Assembly (NCBI GenBank): GCA_038230775.1
Contig: JBBRMQ010000019.1
Span: 1-31,861, forward strand
From: JBBRMQ01 sp038230775
Lineage (GTDB): Bacteria; Acidobacteriota; Thermoanaerobaculia; Gp7-AA8
Length of the DNA stretch: 31,861 bases
Direction of reading: 5' to 3'
The first letter of the stretch is position 1. Each line of letters opens with the position of its first letter. This document shows, one piece after another, positions 15,663-23,086 of this stretch. The position numbers were made by a program, and so were the translations under genes. Under the pieces are notes generated by a model that saw nothing but the letters and a program-made list of their open reading frames with translations, searched no databases and was not told the origin of the DNA.

Positions 15663-16433
15663 TTACACCGTCCGCATCGCGAGCCTCAGAATCTCGCGGT
15701 GCGTGAAGTAGTTCACGGCCGGGTCGTCGAGGTGGAAGGTATAGGTGAACTTCTCCTCGTTGTCGGCGACGAAGGTGAATTTGTAATAGCGGCTGTCGCC
15801 GCCGTCGCCGAATTCCTTCAGCGTGGGCGAGGCGCCGTCATTGACTTCCACGCCCAGCACGCGATACAGCCGATGCGCGCTGATCGGCAGATCCTCGGGC
15901 GGATAGTGAATGAACTGGATGGCGTAGATTGATTTCGGATCGATCTCGCGCTCCGGAAACGGCTCCTGCAATCCGTCGGAGGCGGCGCCGGTGAACCACG
16001 GCTCTTCTTCCTTGAAGAGGACGAGGTTCGCGGAGTTCTCGGTCATCGGCAGCACGGCGCGGTCGAGATGGATGTGCTGCTCCGGATCGCTCGCGTCGCG
16101 CAGCTGCGTGAGGAGGTCGATCATGTACTGGATGCCTTCGCGCGTCCCGGTGAGCGCGACCTCGTCATCCTCATCAGAGATCCAGACGTCGAGCCACGCG
16201 TTTTTCGGAAGCTTCACGCGGCTCTCGAGCGTGTCGAACGTGATCGCGGCGAAGCCCAGGCGCTTGGCGGCTGCCTTCAGGAAATCGTTGCAGTGCGGGT
16301 CTTCGACCAGATGCTGCCGCGCATACTCGATCGCCGCTTCGTACGCACGCTTGCGTCCGAAATCGTGCGTCAAATCGAATGGGCGGATGATCTGATCGAG
16401 GAGCTGCGCGTATCGTTCAGCAGGCTTCGACAT
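15663..16433 (-). CDS. Unrecognised acidic soluble protein
   Basis: 256 residues with no signal peptide or transmembrane segment. I do not recognise a family. The N-terminal third is helical and basic (DFGRKRAYEAAIEYARQHL). The remainder is rich in Asp, Glu and aromatic residues (VWISDEDDEVAL, FKEEEPWFTG, YKFTFVADNEEKFTYTF), suggesting a beta-rich, possibly ligand-binding domain. Codon use resembles the neighbours. It lies downstream of the HtrA-like protease on the same strand with a 65-bp gap. No function is proposed. Confidence 0.75.
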   Translation of the reverse strand: MSKPAERYAQLLDQIIRPFDLTHDFGRKRAYEAAIEYARQHLVEDPHCNDFLKAAAKRLGFAAITFDTLESRVKLPKNAWLDVWISDEDDEVALTGTREGIQYMIDLLTQLRDASDPEQHIHLDRAVLPMTENSANLVLFKEEEPWFTGAASDGLQEPFPEREIDPKSIYAIQFIHYPPEDLPISAHRLYRVLGVEVNDGASPTLKEFGDGGDSRYYKFTFVADNEEKFTYTFHLDDPAVNYFTHREILRLAMRTV

Positions 16434-16498
16434 AGGTCCGGGAAAGAGAACAAATCCGCTTCGAGACTATCATATTCCCTGACAGCGGCCGGACGCGC

Positions 16499-17470
16499 TC
16501 AGCGCTCGTCCGCGCGTGCCGGAACGATCGTTGCCGCGATTTTTTCGGTCGTGCGGATGATCGACAGGGAGGCCTCGATTCCCACCTGTTCTTCGGTGAG
16601 GATCCGGTGAAGATCGTCGACCGAGGTGACGGGCTTTTCACCGAAGGAGAGGATGACGTCGCCCTCCCGCAGACCCGCTTTCTCGGCAGGGCTCCCCTTC
16701 TCGACCGACATGACGAGAACGCCAGATTCGGTCTGCAGATCGTAGTAGCGGACGATCCGCCGGTGCAGGGGAACGTTCTGGCCGGCGACTCCGATGAAGC
16801 TGCGCGTGATGCGGCCGTCGCGGATGAGACGTACGGCGACGAACTTCGCCGTGTTGATGCCGATGGCGAAGCAGATTCCCTGCGCCATGGCGATCACCGC
16901 GGTGTTCACGCCGATCACCTCGCCGCGCGAGTCGACGAGCGGGCCGCCGGAATTGCCCGGATTCAGCGCCGCGTCCGTCTGGATGACGCTGTCGATGAGT
17001 CGTCCGCTCCTGGCGCGCATGGTGCGGCCTAACGCACTCACGACGCCAGCGGTGACCGTGCACTGGAAGCCGTACGGATTGCCGACGGCGATGGCCAGCT
17101 GGCCCGGGCGGATCGCGTCGGAGTCGGCGAAGCGCGCCGCGGTCTGGCTCGGCGCCGAGATGCGGATCACCGCGAGATCGGTGTGCGGATCATCGCCGAC
17201 GATCGATGCGCCGTAGCGCGAGCCGTCGAGCAGCGCCACATTCACCTCCGATGCGCCGCTCACGACGTGGCTGTTCGTGAGGATGAAGCCGTCGGGCGTG
17301 AAGAAGAATCCCGAGCCGCCGCCGCGCTTCGGCACCTCGACGTTGACCACCGAGGGCGTGATGCGCGCCGCGGCGTACGTTACGGCGTGTGAGTAGGCGT
17401 CGAGGAGAGCGTCGTCGCGAGTTGCTGCTGGTCGCGGGTCGCGGGTCGGAAAATCGTTCGTCTCGAGCAT
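16499..17470 (-). CDS. HtrA/DegP-like trypsin-type serine protease with one PDZ domain, no signal peptide
   Basis: 323 residues. The catalytic triad is H68 (TNSHVV), D98 (HTDLAVI) and S174 (GNSGGPLV). A single PDZ domain covers about 225-315 (GSPAEKAGLREGDVILSFGEKPV). No signal peptide or membrane helix is seen, so the enzyme is probably cytoplasmic, unlike classical DegP. ATG 17470 is preferred. An in-frame GTG at 17479 would add three residues, and neither start has a good ribosome site. Residues about 10-18 (RDPRPAATR) are encoded by repeat units identical to the intergenic array at 22691-22711. It likely acts in protein quality control. Confidence 0.9.
   Translation of the reverse strand: MLETNDFPTRDPRPAATRDDALLDAYSHAVTYAAARITPSVVNVEVPKRGGGSGFFFTPDGFILTNSHVVSGASEVNVALLDGSRYGASIVGDDPHTDLAVIRISAPSQTAARFADSDAIRPGQLAIAVGNPYGFQCTVTAGVVSALGRTMRARSGRLIDSVIQTDAALNPGNSGGPLVDSRGEVIGVNTAVIAMAQGICFAIGINTAKFVAVRLIRDGRITRSFIGVAGQNVPLHRRIVRYYDLQTESGVLVMSVEKGSPAEKAGLREGDVILSFGEKPVTSVDDLHRILTEEQVGIEASLSIIRTTEKIAATIVPARADER
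17427..17447. repeat. GCGGGTC heptamer units inside the HtrA-like gene (array F)
   Basis: Two exact copies of GCGGGTC (17434-17440, 17441-17447) follow a degenerate one. The minus-strand unit, GACCCGC, is the same as in intergenic array E at 22691-22711. Here it is translated near the protein N-terminus, before the protease domain. Confidence 0.65.
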
Positions 17471-17503
17471 GGCACTCACTACAACAAACAGCTATTCCGA
17501 CTC

Positions 17504-17560
17504 GGTGTGCGCGGACCGGCTTCCAGCCGGTCATGGCCGGCTGAAGCCGGCCCACACACC
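17504..17560. repeat. GTGTG...CACAC palindrome with GGCTTCAGCC-type core (element L)
   Basis: GGTGTGCGCGGACCGGCTTC on the left is mirrored by a right arm ending CCGGCCCACACACC. Each arm contains its own small palindrome (CCGGCTTCCAGCCGG, GCCGGCTGAAGCCGGC). It lies between the ferritin-like gene and the HtrA-like gene, both on the minus strand. It shares its core with element M at 29214-29278, so it is a dispersed repeat rather than a unique site. Confidence 0.85.
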
Positions 17561-17570
17561 AAGACCAGCA

Positions 17571-18110
17571 CTACTTCTTCATATCGTGCAGGAAGCTCGA
17601 CAGATCATCAGCGTGCTCTTCCTCGACGGCCAGAATGCCTTCCAGCATGCGGCGCGTGGTGATGTCGTCCTCGCCGATGTAACGGATCATCTCCGTGTAT
17701 GAGTCGATCGCCACGCGCTCGGCGACCAGATCTTCCTTGATCATCTCCACCAGGGTCGAGCCTTCCACGTACTCCGAATGCGAGCGCATCAGCAGTCCGT
17801 CCGGGCTGAAGTTGGGCGACCCGCCGAGTTGCACGATGCGACCCGCGATCTGGTCCGCGTGTCCCTGCTCTTCGTTCGCGTGCTGCAGAAACTCGGTGGC
17901 GATCGGGTCGGCGTTCATCCCCTGCGCCATGAAGTAGTGCCGCCGGTAACGCAGCACGCAGACGATCTCCGTCGCCAGCGCCTCGTTCAGCAGTTTCACC
18001 ACGGTGTCGCGGTTCGCGCGGTAGCCTTCGGTCACCGCACCTTCTTCAATGTGTTTGCGTGCTCGTCTGCGCAACTCCTGAACATCGGTTAAAAAGGGCT
18101 TGTCACTCAT
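17571..18110 (-). CDS. Ferritin-like / bacterioferritin-like diiron protein
   Basis: 179 residues. A four-helix ferritin-like bundle is indicated by regularly spaced carboxylate and histidine residues: E48 in NEALATEIVCV, E81-x-x-H84 in NEEQGH, E131, and E163-x-x-H166 in EEEHADD. This is the ligand pattern of bacterioferritin-type diiron centres, used for iron storage or peroxide detoxification. It is longer than Bfr at the N-terminus by about 30 residues. The start is supported by AGGAG five nt before ATG 18110. It follows the glycosyltransferase by 24 bp, so the two are probably co-transcribed. Confidence 0.88.
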   Translation of the reverse strand: MSDKPFLTDVQELRRRARKHIEEGAVTEGYRANRDTVVKLLNEALATEIVCVLRYRRHYFMAQGMNADPIATEFLQHANEEQGHADQIAGRIVQLGGSPNFSPDGLLMRSHSEYVEGSTLVEMIKEDLVAERVAIDSYTEMIRYIGEDDITTRRMLEGILAVEEEHADDLSSFLHDMKK

Positions 18111-18134
18111 TGCATCTCCTCGCTTCGCCTTATA

Positions 18135-19259
18135 TCACCGGTCGCCGCCGAAACGCGTCTGCCCCGCGTCGTACACACGACCCCGCCAGCGCACTTCCTT
18201 GCGGATGCCGGTGATCCAGACCGATCGGATGAGAATCCAGATCCAGAGCAGCGACATGAGCGGATGAAGCAGGACCGCGTTCCACAGCGAGTAGCCGAGC
18301 GCTCCGAACAGAACGAGACGCGTGATGATGATGGTCGCGACGGTGGCGATCGCCAGCCGGACGCCAGTCAGGGCCAGGGCAAACGGCAGCAGATGTGCGA
18401 CAACGAAGAATAGAAGGAACATCGCCGCCGCGATGTAGCTGCGGCCGAGGGCGACGAAGAAGTTCTTGGTGAATCCTTCGATGATCGCTCCGGCACCGCG
18501 ATACATCCGCAGGCGCACCAGGCGTTCGGCGCGAACGGCAACCGTGCGGCCGCCGCTCTTCCGAACCTGCCGGGATAACGCAACGTCATCGATGACCGAG
18601 TCACGCAGCGGCGAAAAGAATCCCACCGATTCGAGGGCCTCGCGCCGGATGAGGTTTCCGGAGCCGCCGCCGAGCGCCAGCCGCGGACGCTGCCAGCGAT
18701 TGAACAGCCACACCGGAAGCGCGGTGAGCACGAACGGCAGTTGGGGCATGCCGACGTGCTCGCCGAAGGTGTGCATCTCGAAGAAGGGAAAAAGCGTGAT
18801 GAGGGAAGCGCCATCGCGCTCGATCTCCGAGACGGCGGCGCGCACCGCGGCAGGTGCGTAGACGAGATCGGCGTCGACGAACAGAAGCAGCTCTCCGCTC
18901 GCGCGGCGCGCACCCTGCTCCAGCGCCCACGGCTTTCCGAGCCAGCCTGAGGGCGTTTCCTCTGCGTCGATGACGATCAGCCGATCGTCACGGATGGCGG
19001 CAAGAATCTCACCGGTGGAATCGTCGGACCGATCGTTGACGACGATGATCTCGAGACGCGGATAGTCCTGCGCCAGAAAGGCGCGGACTGTTTTCTCGAT
19101 GACCAGGCTCTCGTTGCGCGCGGGGATGACCACCGACACCAGCGGCTCGCGCAGCGGCCTGGCCAAGGCGAAGAGCTTCGGCAGCAGAACGAGGTTCAGG
19201 ATCGTGCGGCCGAGAGCGGACAGCCAGAGAACGAGGATGATGGCGGAGATGACGTGCAT
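18135..19259 (-). CDS. Membrane-anchored family 2 glycosyltransferase
   Basis: 374 residues. An N-terminal membrane segment (ISAIILVLWLSALGRTILNL) is followed by a GT-A domain: VSVVIPARNE, IIVVNDRSDDS and the metal-binding FVDADLV. A DD acid pair in VIDDVALSRQVRK may be the catalytic base. At least two to three hydrophobic helices close the C-terminus (AAMFLLFFVVAHLLPFALAL, ATVATIIITRLVLFG). The layout resembles HpnB/CrtQ-type transferases acting on lipid acceptors, but the acceptor cannot be assigned. It starts 24 bp after the TPR gene. Confidence 0.88.
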   Translation of the reverse strand: MHVISAIILVLWLSALGRTILNLVLLPKLFALARPLREPLVSVVIPARNESLVIEKTVRAFLAQDYPRLEIIVVNDRSDDSTGEILAAIRDDRLIVIDAEETPSGWLGKPWALEQGARRASGELLLFVDADLVYAPAAVRAAVSEIERDGASLITLFPFFEMHTFGEHVGMPQLPFVLTALPVWLFNRWQRPRLALGGGSGNLIRREALESVGFFSPLRDSVIDDVALSRQVRKSGGRTVAVRAERLVRLRMYRGAGAIIEGFTKNFFVALGRSYIAAAMFLLFFVVAHLLPFALALTGVRLAIATVATIIITRLVLFGALGYSLWNAVLLHPLMSLLWIWILIRSVWITGIRKEVRWRGRVYDAGQTRFGGDR

Positions 19260-19283
19260 GTCCGCCCCTTCCGCGCGGCGCGG

Positions 19284-20012
19284 TTAGGCGGCCGGGCCCA
19301 TGCGGCGCTGCGCTTCGATCGCATACGGCGATTCCGGGAACTCGGTCGCGATGCGGCGGTATGTGTCGCGCGACTTCGCTTCGTTGCCCTGCGCCTCGTA
19401 GGCATGTGCCAGAACCACGAGAAGACTGTCAGCCGGTAACACAGGTTCCGTCTTCACGAGCTCGGCGCTCACTTCGCTCACGACCTGCGGTGCTTCGCCG
19501 GCTTCGATGCGCAGCTGATAGAGGCTGTAGCGCGCGGTGCCCACCAGAAGGTGTTTCGGATGACCGGCGATGAACTGCTGCAGAAGGGCGCGGGCGTTGG
19601 TGGTATCGCCGCGCTGCGCGTCGAGACGCGCCAGGTAGAGTTTCGCGACGTCGGCGGCGTCCGATCCGCTGTAATTGGATTCCACCGCCCGGAACTGTTT
19701 CTCGGCGGCGGCGCTGCGCTCGGCGTCAGTCTTGTACTTGGCTCCCGGCGCCGGCTGCTGTTGAGCTGGCTGGCCGGCGGGAGGAAGGAGGGGCGAGTCC
19801 ATGGTGTCCATGGCCGCCGCCAGCGCGTCCTGCGCTTTCTGCTCGTGATTGCTGCGGTAGAAGTAAATCCCGTAGGCGAGGATGGCAATGGCGACCGCGG
19901 CCGCAGTGATCGTGACGAGCAGGCGCTGGTTCTCGCGGGCTGCGGTCGAGAGCGTACCGATCTCATCGACGAACTTGTCGTGCTTCAGGTCTTGTCTGTG
20001 CTGGCGATCCAT
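19284..20012 (-). CDS. TPR membrane protein, YfgM-like
   Basis: 242 residues. The N-terminus is cytoplasmic and charged, followed by one membrane helix (LLVTITAAAVAIAILAYGIYF, about 31-51), a Pro/Gln-rich linker and a tetratricopeptide-type helical region ending with a classic unit (AHAYEAQGNEAKSRDTYRRI). This is the architecture of YfgM, the periplasmic TPR partner of the Sec translocon, and of Tol-Pal-associated TPR proteins. The exact role is inferred only. A GGAGG lies 12 nt before ATG 20012. It leads the minus-strand run continuing to the glycosyltransferase. Confidence 0.8.
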   Translation of the reverse strand: MDRQHRQDLKHDKFVDEIGTLSTAARENQRLLVTITAAAVAIAILAYGIYFYRSNHEQKAQDALAAAMDTMDSPLLPPAGQPAQQQPAPGAKYKTDAERSAAAEKQFRAVESNYSGSDAADVAKLYLARLDAQRGDTTNARALLQQFIAGHPKHLLVGTARYSLYQLRIEAGEAPQVVSEVSAELVKTEPVLPADSLLVVLAHAYEAQGNEAKSRDTYRRIATEFPESPYAIEAQRRMGPAA

Positions 20013-20043
20013 GGACGGAAACTGCCTCCGTTGAAGGTGGGTG

Positions 20044-20073
20044 ACTCTAACTGCAGAGGGCTGGAACCGTCAA
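20044..20073 (-). promoter_or_regulatory. Promoter for the TPR-led operon
   Basis: On the minus strand TTGACG (20073-20068) and TAGAGT (20049-20044) are 18 bp apart, with 5/6 and 4/6 consensus matches. The predicted leader is about 25 nt and contains the GGAGG ribosome site. It is divergent from the deacetylase promoter at 20092. Confidence 0.5.
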
Positions 20074-20091
20074 ACGGTGGATTGGATTCCG

Positions 20092-20119
20092 TTCACACGC
20101 CGCCCGTAAGAACTATAAT
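20092..20119 (+). promoter_or_regulatory. Strong sigma70-type promoter for the first deacetylase
   Basis: TTCACA (20092-20097) and a perfect TATAAT (20114-20119) are 16 bp apart. This is the best consensus match in the window. Transcription would begin about 57 nt before ATG 20183. Confidence 0.6.
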
Positions 20120-20182
20120 CGTGGCGGCATTCTCATTGCAGAGGGCCAGGCGAATTTTTTCTCGTACTGAGCGGGTGATCAC

Positions 20183-21367
20183 ATGAAGGCGCGGGCGTTG
20201 TGGGTCGCGATTCTTACTTTAGTTGTCTCTTCAACGCTATCGGCGCGCGTGCCCGACATCGCCTCGCAGGACGGCGCGACGGTTCTCTGCTATCACATCG
20301 TCGAATCGCCGCAGGACCCTCGCATGGAGATCAGCCGCGAGACCTTTCTGCAGCAGATGCGCTATCTGGCGATGACCGGATACACGGTCGTCTCGCTTCG
20401 CGACGCATACGATTACGCCGTCGGCAAGAAGGACTCCCTGCCGAAGAACGCGGTCGTCGTCACGATCGATGACGGCTGGCGCAGCACCTACACCGAAGTG
20501 TTCCCCGAGATGAAGAAGCGGCACTTCCCGTTCACTGTCTTCATCTATCCCAACATCATCGGACAGACGCCGTACGCGCTCACCTGGAAGCAGGTGAGAG
20601 AGATGTCGGATGCCGGCGTCGACATCGAGAGCCACTCGTTCTCCCATCCCTTTCTCACGCGCCGCCGCAACGCATCGCTCGACGACAAGCGTTATGCGGC
20701 ATGGCTGGATCACGAGCTCGCGGAAAGCAAGCGCACGCTCGAGCGTGCCACGGGGCGCGCGGTGAACTTCCTCGCCTATCCGTACGGCGACTACGATCAC
20801 TACCTCGTCCCCAGCGTGGCGCACGCCGGATACTCGGCGGCTCTCACCTGTGACTTCGGCCGCGTGCGCCGCAACAGCGATCCGCTGCGCATGAAGCGCG
20901 TCGTCATCGACAAGCAGATGGACTTCTCCACCTTCCGCCGCTTCCTCGGCGCCGGATCGATGAAGCTCGAAGAGATGACGCCGCAGCCGGGACAGATTCT
21001 CGACGTCGAGCCGTCGCTGACGATTGCAGCAAAGATTCCCAACTTCAGGTCCGTCGATCCGCGCTCGGTCGGCATGGCGCTGCTGTCGATGGCCGGAACG
21101 CTTCCCTACACCTATGACCCACGCGATGGCTCGGTGAGCATCACGGTCCGCAATGCGCTCAAGGGAACGTTCCAGCGCGCGCTCGTCTGGGCCACGGACT
21201 CGAAGACCGGCCGCCGCGTGGAAGCGATGTGGACGTTCCGCCTGCCCGCTGCGCCCGTCCTGCCCGCGCAGGATTGTCCCGCGATCGACGTTGCGCCCAC
21301 GTCTCCAACGGTCGCGCGTACCGGCGGCGGTGGCGCGATCCACGGCAGCGGATTGCAGCGTCGCTGA
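20183..21367 (+). CDS. Secreted polysaccharide deacetylase (CE4, NodB domain)
   Basis: 394 residues with an N-terminal signal sequence (LWVAILTLVVSSTLSA). The NodB-homology domain carries all metal-site residues: TIDDGW with D96 and D97, and HSFSHP with H151 and H155. A later YPYGDYD motif shapes the active site. Such enzymes remove acetyl groups from peptidoglycan, chitin-like or exopolysaccharide GlcNAc. The C-terminal 130 residues form a beta-rich accessory region that I do not recognise. It is followed by a paralogue on the same strand, indicating tandem duplication. Confidence 0.92.
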   Translation: MKARALWVAILTLVVSSTLSARVPDIASQDGATVLCYHIVESPQDPRMEISRETFLQQMRYLAMTGYTVVSLRDAYDYAVGKKDSLPKNAVVVTIDDGWRSTYTEVFPEMKKRHFPFTVFIYPNIIGQTPYALTWKQVREMSDAGVDIESHSFSHPFLTRRRNASLDDKRYAAWLDHELAESKRTLERATGRAVNFLAYPYGDYDHYLVPSVAHAGYSAALTCDFGRVRRNSDPLRMKRVVIDKQMDFSTFRRFLGAGSMKLEEMTPQPGQILDVEPSLTIAAKIPNFRSVDPRSVGMALLSMAGTLPYTYDPRDGSVSITVRNALKGTFQRALVWATDSKTGRRVEAMWTFRLPAAPVLPAQDCPAIDVAPTSPTVARTGGGGAIHGSGLQRR

Positions 21368-21415
21368 GCTGGGAAGACCATAGTTCCTAACTTCCTAACT
21401 TCCTGACTTCCTAAC
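21367..21415. repeat. Octamer array TTCCTAAC (array D)
   Basis: Four copies of TTCCTAAC, one with a change (TTCCTGAC), occupy 21384-21415. They are preceded at 21367-21376 by one copy of the GCTGGGAA unit known from array A. The array fills most of the gap between the two deacetylase genes. No inverted partner arm was seen. Confidence 0.85.
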
Positions 21416-21450
21416 TTCAAACGGCACCCGCGTTGCACCGACCAGAGCGC

Positions 21451-22548
21451 ATGCGGTCCTTGATTCTCGTGATGCTCCTCGCGCCATCCCTGCTCGCGGC
21501 GGGAGTCCAGATCCCCATCCTCGCCTACCATCAGGTCGAGCCCGTGCCGCAGCTCGGATGGTCGGTGAGCACTGAGGATTTCGAGGATCAGATGCAGTAC
21601 CTGTCAGCGGCCGGCTATCACGTGGTTCCGCTCGCTGATGCGTACGAACTCATCGCCGGCAAGCGCGACTCGCTGCCTTCGAACCCCATCGTCATCACCG
21701 TCGACGACGGATTCGTTGACTCGTACACCACCGTCTTCCCGATCCTCAAACGATTCGGATATCCGTGGTCAATCTTCATCTATCCGAATTTTCTTCGGAA
21801 CGGCGCGAAGGCGCTGCGATGGCCGCAGGTGGTCGAACTGGCCAATGCTGGCGTCGATGTCGAGAGCAACACCGTCAGCCATCCGCACCTCCTCCGCAAG
21901 TCTCACGCGGACATGAGCGACGCGGACTACGCGCAGTGGCTTCACGGCGAGCTCGCGAACAGCAAGGCGATCCTCGAGAAACAGACGGGCAAACCGGTGC
22001 GCTTTCTGGCGTATCCGTACGGCGACTGGGATGCCGGGGTGGCGAAGGAGGCGGCGCAGGCGGGATATCTCTGCGGGCTCACGAGCTGGTTCGGTTTCAA
22101 CCAACGCGGTACGAACCTGTTCGAGCTGAGGCGATCGCCGATGACGAGCGATACGACGATCGTCGACTTCACCAAGGCCGCCGGAGCGCTTCCTCTCGAG
22201 GTGCGCGACATGAATCCACCAAATGGAGGCGTTGCGTCACCGTCAACTGTGACCGCCGTGATCCAGCAACCCGCGGCGCTCGACCCCGCGAGCGTCCACA
22301 TTCTGCTACTCGGAGAGTCGGGAACCGCCAGCTTCGATCCGGCAACCGGAATCGCCACGATCCGCCCGAAACGTTCCAAACGCGCACAGCGGCACGTCGT
22401 CATCTACGCAGAGCGAGCCTCGGATCACCAGCCAGTCGCGGCCGCCTGGACGTTTTTCACCTCGGCCGAGGCGAAGAAGCGGAATGAGGCAAACGCCGCG
22501 CGCCTTCACGAGCTGCCGCTGCATCACGATCAGAGCAAACGGCAGTAA
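21451..22548 (+). CDS. Second polysaccharide deacetylase paralogue with altered metal site
   Basis: 365 residues from ATG 21451. An in-frame TTG at 21433 would add six residues without a better ribosome site. The signal peptide is LILVMLLAPSLLAA. The NodB core is preserved (TVDDGF with D85 and D86, IFIYPNF, YPYGDWD), but the metal motif reads SNTVSHPH: N140 replaces the first histidine, leaving only H144. The neighbouring paralogue has both. Activity may be lost, altered or retained with a different metal geometry. The C-terminal beta region matches the paralogue's only loosely. Confidence 0.9.
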   Translation: MRSLILVMLLAPSLLAAGVQIPILAYHQVEPVPQLGWSVSTEDFEDQMQYLSAAGYHVVPLADAYELIAGKRDSLPSNPIVITVDDGFVDSYTTVFPILKRFGYPWSIFIYPNFLRNGAKALRWPQVVELANAGVDVESNTVSHPHLLRKSHADMSDADYAQWLHGELANSKAILEKQTGKPVRFLAYPYGDWDAGVAKEAAQAGYLCGLTSWFGFNQRGTNLFELRRSPMTSDTTIVDFTKAAGALPLEVRDMNPPNGGVASPSTVTAVIQQPAALDPASVHILLLGESGTASFDPATGIATIRPKRSKRAQRHVVIYAERASDHQPVAAAWTFFTSAEAKKRNEANAARLHELPLHHDQSKRQ

Positions 22549-22690
22549 GGAGTCGGAAAAGCGCGCAAGATCAGGCGAGCGGCCCATGAAGTTGGTCAGC
22601 GCGCCTGGCACTTGCTGTCGGCAAAATTGACGCGAGCGGCGAGCCGGCGACCGAATCATCGCAAGATCGCAACGGTGACCTGGTACTCCC
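22549..22690. other. Gap between the second deacetylase and array E
   Basis: About 140 bp with no gene, promoter or terminator that I can support. It is followed directly by heptamer array E and the YhbY stop codon. Confidence 0.6.
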
Positions 22691-22711
22691 GACCCGCGAC
22701 CCGCGACCCGC
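22691..22711. repeat. GACCCGC heptamer array (array E)
   Basis: Three exact tandem copies of GACCCGC lie 10 bp downstream of the YhbY stop codon. The same unit occurs in coding sequence of the HtrA-like gene at 17434-17447. No inverted arm is present. Confidence 0.8.
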
Positions 22712-22720
22712 GCCCCCCGT

Positions 22721-23014
22721 CTACTGGGGCAACTTGATCTTCGGCTTCTCGTCGCGGGTGCGGTAGAGAATCGCGAGCTTGCCGATCGTCGCCGCGATCT
22801 CCGCGCCGGTGTCACGCGCCAGCTGCTCGGCGAGCTCGCGGCGGTCCGCAGACTCTTCCTGCTCGATGCGCACCTTGATGAGCTCATGCGACAGCAGCGA
22901 CTTGCGCGTCTCCTCCACGATCCCCGGCGTGAGACCGGCCTTGCCGATACGGACGACCGGCTCCAGCGCGTGCGCGAGACCCTTCAGAAACTGGCGTTGC
23001 CTGGCGTTCAACAT
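22721..23014 (-). CDS. yhbY: CRS1/YhbY-type RNA-binding protein
   Basis: 97 residues. The single CRM domain includes LKGLAHALEPVVRIGKAGLT, HELIKVRI and IGKLAILYR, aligning along the full length with E. coli YhbY, a pre-50S ribosome-associated protein. ATG 23014 is preferred, with GAGAG six nt upstream. An in-frame TTG at 23032 would add six residues and abut the terminator hairpin. It is downstream of the ompA-like gene but separated from it by that terminator. Confidence 0.92.
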   Translation of the reverse strand: MLNARQRQFLKGLAHALEPVVRIGKAGLTPGIVEETRKSLLSHELIKVRIEQEESADRRELAEQLARDTGAEIAATIGKLAILYRTRDEKPKIKLPQ

Positions 23015-23036
23015 GTCGAACTCTCGCTTCAAACAG

Positions 23037-23062
23037 GAAGGGCAGCCTCGCGGCTGCCCTTC
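23037..23062 (-). terminator. Hairpin terminator downstream of the ompA-like gene
   Basis: An 11-bp perfect stem, GAAGGGCAGCC / GGCTGCCCTTC, encloses a 4-nt loop. On the minus strand it is followed by CTGTTT, a weak T-run. It separates the ompA-like gene from yhbY. Confidence 0.7.
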
Positions 23063-23086
23063 GCAGATGCATCTTGGATGTTGGAG

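Noticed and set aside
22564..22700. Small RNA or gene between the second deacetylase and yhbY
   Set aside because: No promoter, terminator or coding signal could be supported apart from the short GACCCGC array.
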